From the NCBI RefSeq assembly GCF_028622875.1, contig NZ_CP117709.1, positions 2,852,001-2,916,000 on the forward strand: DNA of 64,000 nucleotides, read 5' to 3'. The stretch is from Streptomyces sp. MMBL 11-1. GTDB lineage: Bacteria > Actinomycetota > Actinomycetes > Streptomycetales > Streptomycetaceae. A program made the translations under genes and the position numbers. Shown piece after piece: positions 58,471-64,000 of this stretch. Numbering within the stretch: position 1 is the stretch's first letter; each line of letters opens with the position of its first letter. Under the pieces are notes generated by a model. That model searched no databases, was not told the DNA's origin, and worked only from the letters and a program-made list of their open reading frames with translations.

Positions 58471-58950
58471 TCAGTCGCGGTCGGCCCGGTCGGCGCTGTC
58501 CACGCCGTCCCAGAGGTTCGAGTGCCACGGGCGGTCGCTCGCCCCCGACTCGCCGCGGCGGTCCTGGGCCGCGTCGGGGTCGGCCACGGTGTAACCGGTC
58601 TCCCCGGGGAGGACGTAGTGGAGGTGCTGACGGGCCAGTCGCATGATGTACGCGTCGTCCTGGAGCCGCGCCTTCTCGTCCCGCAGCTCCTCGGTGCGCC
58701 GCTCCGCCTGCTGCGAGAGCCGCTCCTGCTCGGCGATCTCGTCGCGCTGGGAGACGTACTGCCGCATCGGGTAGGCGAGCGCCACCACCAGGGAGCAGAC
58801 CACCAGCGCCAGGAACGCGGCCCGGCCGGTGAGCCGGGAGCGGCGGGCCTGCCGGCGGTTCTGGGACCGGTACACGCGGGCCGCCGTCTGCTCGCCGAGC
58901 AGTCGCAGCCTGGTCGCGGTGGAGAACCGGTCGCGGTCCTTCCCGGCCAT
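58471..58950 (-). CDS. FtsB/DivIC-type septum formation initiator
   Basis: 159 residues. A basic cytoplasmic part (about 45 residues), one membrane helix (AFLALVVCSLVVALAYPM), then a coiled coil (SQRDEIAEQERLSQQAERRT, EELRDEKARLQDDAYI) and the DivIC motif RLARQHLHYVLPGETGY. It acts in the FtsL-FtsB-FtsQ division complex. Gene order eno-ftsB-DUF501-ppx is the normal actinobacterial one. Confidence 0.92.
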   Translation of the reverse strand: MAGKDRDRFSTATRLRLLGEQTAARVYRSQNRRQARRSRLTGRAAFLALVVCSLVVALAYPMRQYVSQRDEIAEQERLSQQAERRTEELRDEKARLQDDAYIMRLARQHLHYVLPGETGYTVADPDAAQDRRGESGASDRPWHSNLWDGVDSADRADRD

Positions 58951-59031
58951 GTCTCCCGCCTCCCCGAGCTGGTCGTCGCACGGCCGTCGTCACCCGAAGG
59001 GCGGCCGTTCGACGCCGGGCTCTACGCACGT

Positions 59032-59070
59032 CCGTCCCCGCACACGGTACGGGACCGGGTGCGGGGACGG
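59032..59070. terminator. Hairpin between eno and ftsB
   Basis: A 12-bp perfect stem (59032-59043 with 59059-59070, CCGTCCCCGCAC), loop with additional CGGT/ACCG pairing. Confidence 0.75.
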
Positions 59071-59098
59071 GCGGAGGCTACCGTCCTACGACGACGGG

Positions 59099-60514
<1,416 letters not shown>

Positions 60515-60604
60515 TCACGGGACAAAACTCTAGAAATCTACTGAGCGGTAACAACAAGAGGTGAACGCATGCGGGTTCACCGGCGCCCGCCGCTCACGAA
60601 AAGT

Positions 60605-60643
60605 CCGGCCCGGCGCGCCGGGGATACGAGCGCGCCGGGCCGG
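60605..60643. terminator. Terminator of the rpfA-type gene
   Basis: A perfect 13-bp stem (60605-60617 with 60631-60643, CCGGCCCGGCGCG), 13-nt loop. A second 9-bp hairpin (GAGGAGAAG/CTTCTCCTC, 60654-60662 and 60675-60683) lies nearer the stop. Confidence 0.82.
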
Positions 60644-60702
60644 GAAGCCGTGCGAGGAGAAGTGCCGCCGGACGCTTCTCCTCCGGGGAGGAGAGACGGC
60701 GG

Positions 60703-61650
<948 letters not shown>

Positions 61651-61674
61651 GGGCCCGCGGTGCGAGCGGCTCCG

Positions 61675-61704
61675 ACCGTAAACACAGGCAACCCCGACAT
61701 TCAA
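61675..61704 (-). promoter_or_regulatory. Promoter of rpfA
   Basis: TTGAAT (61704-61699), 18-bp spacer, TACGGT (61680-61675). It starts transcription just upstream of the riboswitch, giving a leader of about 250 nt. Confidence 0.6.
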
Positions 61705-61814
61705 AGATGGACATAGGGGGCAATCAACCCGAACTCGCCGTGGCCGGCGCACCGTTTCCGCAGGTCGGGGGCGTTGCGCCCGGACCGGCCGGACGAGACG
61801 CGCGAGTTGAAGCA

Positions 61815-61859
61815 AAGAGACCCATGTCTCACTTACGCAAAAGTGGACATAGGTCTCTT
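61815..61859. terminator. Long hairpin between the two Rpf-type genes
   Basis: AAGAGACCCATGTCTCAC (61815-61832) pairs with 61843-61859 over 16 bp with one mismatch and one bulge; the loop is TTACGCAAAA. A related GGACATAGG also lies at 61708-61716 by the rpfA promoter. It can terminate the upstream Rpf gene, or the repeated GGACATAGG may be a regulator site. Confidence 0.6.
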
Positions 61860-61896
61860 AACTACCCGTCTTTTCGGGGTGTTTTCCCGAATTCGA

Positions 61897-62973
61897 TCAG
61901 TTGCCGGCGGGCGTCTCGGCACCCGTCGGCGCGGGCCGGTCCGCGCCCTCGTCCGCACCCTTGTCCGTACTCGGGTCAGCGCTCGGATCCAGGCCCAGGT
62001 CCAGGTGCTGGCCGGGCAGGATCAGGTCCGGGTCGGAGCCCAGGACGCTCTTGTTCGTCTCGTACAGGCCGGTCCAGCCGCCGGGAAGCTCCTGCGTGTC
62101 GGCGATCGCCCAGAGGCTGTCCCCGGGCCGCACCGTGTACCCGTCGGCGGACACCGCGCCGCCGTCCCGCGCGTCGCCGTCACCGCGCGAGGCGTGCCGG
62201 CCGGACTCACGGGGACCGTTCTCCTGGCCCGCGTCGGCCTCCTCGGGCGCGGGGGTGCCCCGGTGCTTGCCTCCCTTGCCCTCCCCGCCCGTCGAGGCGT
62301 CGGGGGCGGTGGAGGGGTCCGAGGCGTCGGGGGCGCCGGAGGCGGGCGGGGCGGAGGGCGTCACCGAGGAGTCGGAAGCCTCGCTCTCCTTCTCCGCGTC
62401 ACCCTTACCGCTCTTGTCCGCTTCATCACGCTTCTCACCCTTGGGGGATTCACCGGACTCGCCGGATTCACCGGATTCACCGGTTGTATCCGCTTCGCCG
62501 GTCGGCGGGGAGGTCGGATCGGCCGAGGGGTCCGCCGAGGGGTCCGCCGACGGATCGGTGGACGGCGAGGTGCCCGGGTCGACGCCGGGCAGGCCGCCGT
62601 CCACGGCGAGGCCGGAGATCACCGCACAGCTGGGCCACGCCTTCGGGCCCTGGTCGTCCAGGACCTTCTCGGCGACGGAGATCTGCTGCGAGCGGCTGGC
62701 GAGGTCGGCGCGGGGCGCGAACTCCGTGCCGCCGTACGCCGACCAGGTCTCCTGCGAGAACTGGAGCCCGCCGTAGTAGCCGTTGCCGAGATCGGCGCTC
62801 CACATGCCGCCGCTCTCGCACTCCGCGACCCGGTCCCAGGTGGTGGCCTCGGCCGCGTGCGCGCCGCCGGCGCCGAGCAGCGGGATGGCGATGGCCGATC
62901 CCGTCACGCCCGCGGCGACGATGAGGGCGGGTGCCTGGCGAGGGCGGCGGTGTCTGCCGTTCGCGGAGCCCAT
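61897..62973 (-). CDS. Rpf-domain transglycosylase with long acidic linker and LysM
   Basis: 358 residues, secreted. Signal peptide (to AHA, residue 40), Rpf domain (WDRVAECESGGMWSADLGNG; catalytic Glu53), then about 190 residues of low complexity (DPSADPSADPSADPT, GESGESGESGESP) probably spanning the wall. A LysM (VRPGDSLWAIADTQELPGGW, GSDPDLILPGQHLDL) and an acidic tail follow. Paralogue of the rpfA product but with no riboswitch in its leader. AAGG precedes ATG 62973. Confidence 0.9.
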   Translation of the reverse strand: MGSANGRHRRPRQAPALIVAAGVTGSAIAIPLLGAGGAHAAEATTWDRVAECESGGMWSADLGNGYYGGLQFSQETWSAYGGTEFAPRADLASRSQQISVAEKVLDDQGPKAWPSCAVISGLAVDGGLPGVDPGTSPSTDPSADPSADPSADPTSPPTGEADTTGESGESGESGESPKGEKRDEADKSGKGDAEKESEASDSSVTPSAPPASGAPDASDPSTAPDASTGGEGKGGKHRGTPAPEEADAGQENGPRESGRHASRGDGDARDGGAVSADGYTVRPGDSLWAIADTQELPGGWTGLYETNKSVLGSDPDLILPGQHLDLGLDPSADPSTDKGADEGADRPAPTGAETPAGN

Positions 62974-63091
62974 GGGTATGCCTTCCGTGCGACTGACAAG
63001 CGAGTGGCCTGAGCGCCGCACAGCGGATTCCGTGCCTGCTTCGGCGCCCAAGTGACGCGTGAGCAAGGTGCGACCGACGCGTCGAACCGTG

Positions 63092-63121
63092 AACCTAGCG
63101 GGACTCGAACGTGTGTCACAA
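63092..63121 (-). promoter_or_regulatory. Promoter candidate for the second Rpf gene
   Basis: TTGTGA (63121-63116), 18-bp spacer, TAGGTT (63097-63092), 120 bp upstream of the start. Palindromic GTGACACAGTGTCA (63156-63169) lies in the 3' end of the upstream P450 gene. Confidence 0.5.
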
Positions 63122-63148
63122 GTCGATGCAGCGCAGATCACGTGAAAG

Positions 63149-64000
63149 TCACAGAGTTGACACTGTGTCACTTTTTTCGGTCCGGGCACCCGGCTCGAAC
63201 GCGACCGGAAGGGTGCGCAGTCCACGCATGATGAGCCCGCCGCGCCAGCGCAAATCGCCAGGTTCGCCCGTAAGCCGCAGGTCAGGAAGGCGTCTGAGCA
63301 GAGTGGTCAGCGCGGTCTGTCCCTCCAGCCGGGCCAGCGGCGCCCCCAGGCAGTAGTGGATGCCGTGCCCGTAGCCGAGGTGCTGATTGTCACGCCGCGC
63401 AAGGTCCAGCGTGTCCGGATCCGTGAACCGCTCCGGGTCGCGGTCGGCCGCCGCCAGCACCACGAGTACGGGGTCCCCGGCGGCGATCTCCTCGCCGCCC
63501 AGGGTCAGCGCCTCGGTGGCGTACCGCCAGGTCGCCATCTCCACCGGCCCGTCGAAGCGGAGCAGCTCCTCGATGCCGGTGGCCAGCAGCGCCTCCTCCC
63601 CCGCCGCCAGGGAGGCCTCCAGCCGGGCGCGCTGCTCGGGGTGGCGCAGGAGCGCGTAGGTCCCGTTGCCGATGAGGTTGACCGTCGTCTCGAACCCGGC
63701 GAACAGCAGGATGAACGCCATGGCTGCCGCCTCGTTCTCCGTGAGGTGCTCGCCGTGGTCGCTGGCCCGGATCAGCCCGGAGATCAGGTCGTCGCCGGGG
63801 TTCTCCCTCTTGCGGTGGATGAGTTCGGCGAGGTAGCCGCGCATCTTCTTCACCGACCGGGCGACCCCGCCGCGCGGCCCGCCGCCGTGCCGGATCATCA
63901 TGCCCGCCCAGTCCCGGAAGTCGTCCTGGTCCTCCTCGGGGACGCCGAGCAGGTCGCAGATGGCGTAGATGGGGAGGGGGAAGGCGAAGTCGTGGATGAG
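63149..64000 (-). CDS. Cytochrome P450, C-terminal 283 residues (N-terminus outside window)
   Basis: The I-helix oxygen motif is LLFAGFETTVNLIGNG, with Glu in place of the usual Asp in A-G-x-[DE]-T. The K-helix ExxR reads EELLRFDGPVE, and the haem loop is YGHGIHYCLGAPLARLEGQT with the ligand cysteine. The C-terminus extends to TEKSDTVSTL. A soluble bacterial class I P450 that hydroxylates or otherwise oxidises an unknown substrate with ferredoxin partners. The start is beyond position 64000; no ferredoxin gene is visible on this side. Confidence 0.92.
   Translation of the reverse strand, partial: LIHDFAFPLPIYAICDLLGVPEEDQDDFRDWAGMMIRHGGGPRGGVARSVKKMRGYLAELIHRKRENPGDDLISGLIRASDHGEHLTENEAAAMAFILLFAGFETTVNLIGNGTYALLRHPEQRARLEASLAAGEEALLATGIEELLRFDGPVEMATWRYATEALTLGGEEIAAGDPVLVVLAAADRDPERFTDPDTLDLARRDNQHLGYGHGIHYCLGAPLARLEGQTALTTLLRRLPDLRLTGEPGDLRWRGGLIMRGLRTLPVAFEPGARTEKSDTVSTL

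Overview
The window is chromosomal DNA of a Streptomyces species. Evidence: very high GC, GTG/TTG starts, a tRNA-Leu reading UUA (bldA), a c-di-AMP riboswitch in front of an rpfA-type gene, two LCP cell-wall ligases, a DUF397/Scr1-type regulator pair, and a SigB-family sigma factor with its partner-switching proteins. Most of the window reads as conserved core chromosome. The exception is a 3.4 kb insert at about 12.0-15.45 kb.

Layout. 1-5.2 kb: the start of a glycosyltransferase, two LCP proteins flanking a thioesterase, and a DUF5954-like gene. 5.7-11.9 kb: single metabolic and regulatory genes, including a TetR/hydrolase divergent pair with twin operators, a methyltransferase, a RibD-like reductase, a TmrB-like ATPase and a maltokinase-cap protein. 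11.95-15.51 kb: an island bounded by 62-bp direct repeats of the 3' end of an acyl-CoA dehydrogenase gene. It carries a DUF6879 / Scr1-type HTH / DUF397 module, unknown small genes, a perfect 38-bp palindrome and a tyrosine-integrase fragment. 15.4-29 kb: acyl-CoA dehydrogenase, UDP-glucose dehydrogenase, purK-purE-dipeptidase, GtrA, a two-component system, a POT peptide transporter and the sigma-factor partner-switching locus. 29-36.4 kb: histidine degradation (hutU, an M20 amidohydrolase, hutF, hutI) with a divergent amino-acid permease. 36.5-38.8 kb: four small genes forming a roadblock/LC7-type module. 38.9-48 kb: an RpiR regulator, cystathionine beta-synthase, SGNH hydrolase, thiolase and Bax-inhibitor protein. 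48.2 kb: bldA with a clear promoter. 48.8-64 kb: an ABC exporter, cyclopropane fatty acid synthase, NDH-2 with Rex-like operators, an ACR3-like carrier, ppx-DUF501-ftsB-eno, two Rpf/LysM muralytic proteins and a truncated P450.

How the genes work together. The hut genes form one overlapping operon taking urocanate towards glutamate; an M20 hydrolase sits where a formylglutamate hydrolase is expected. The ppx, DUF501, ftsB and eno genes are a co-directional block. bldA lies in the same window as two genes that contain an in-frame TTA codon: an island gene and the LC7 gene of the roadblock module. Both are therefore candidates for bldA-dependent translation.

The most unusual pattern is a set of 3'-end echoes. 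At five loci (dipeptidase, sensor kinase, ATP-binding protein, cystathionine beta-synthase, ppx) the last 20-30 bp of the gene recur directly downstream. In three of these the copy keeps the reading frame and a stop, with only silent changes in two of them. The repeats flanking the island are the same kind of 3'-end duplication, separated by 3.4 kb. Several other intergenic gaps hold short GC-rich tandem repeats.
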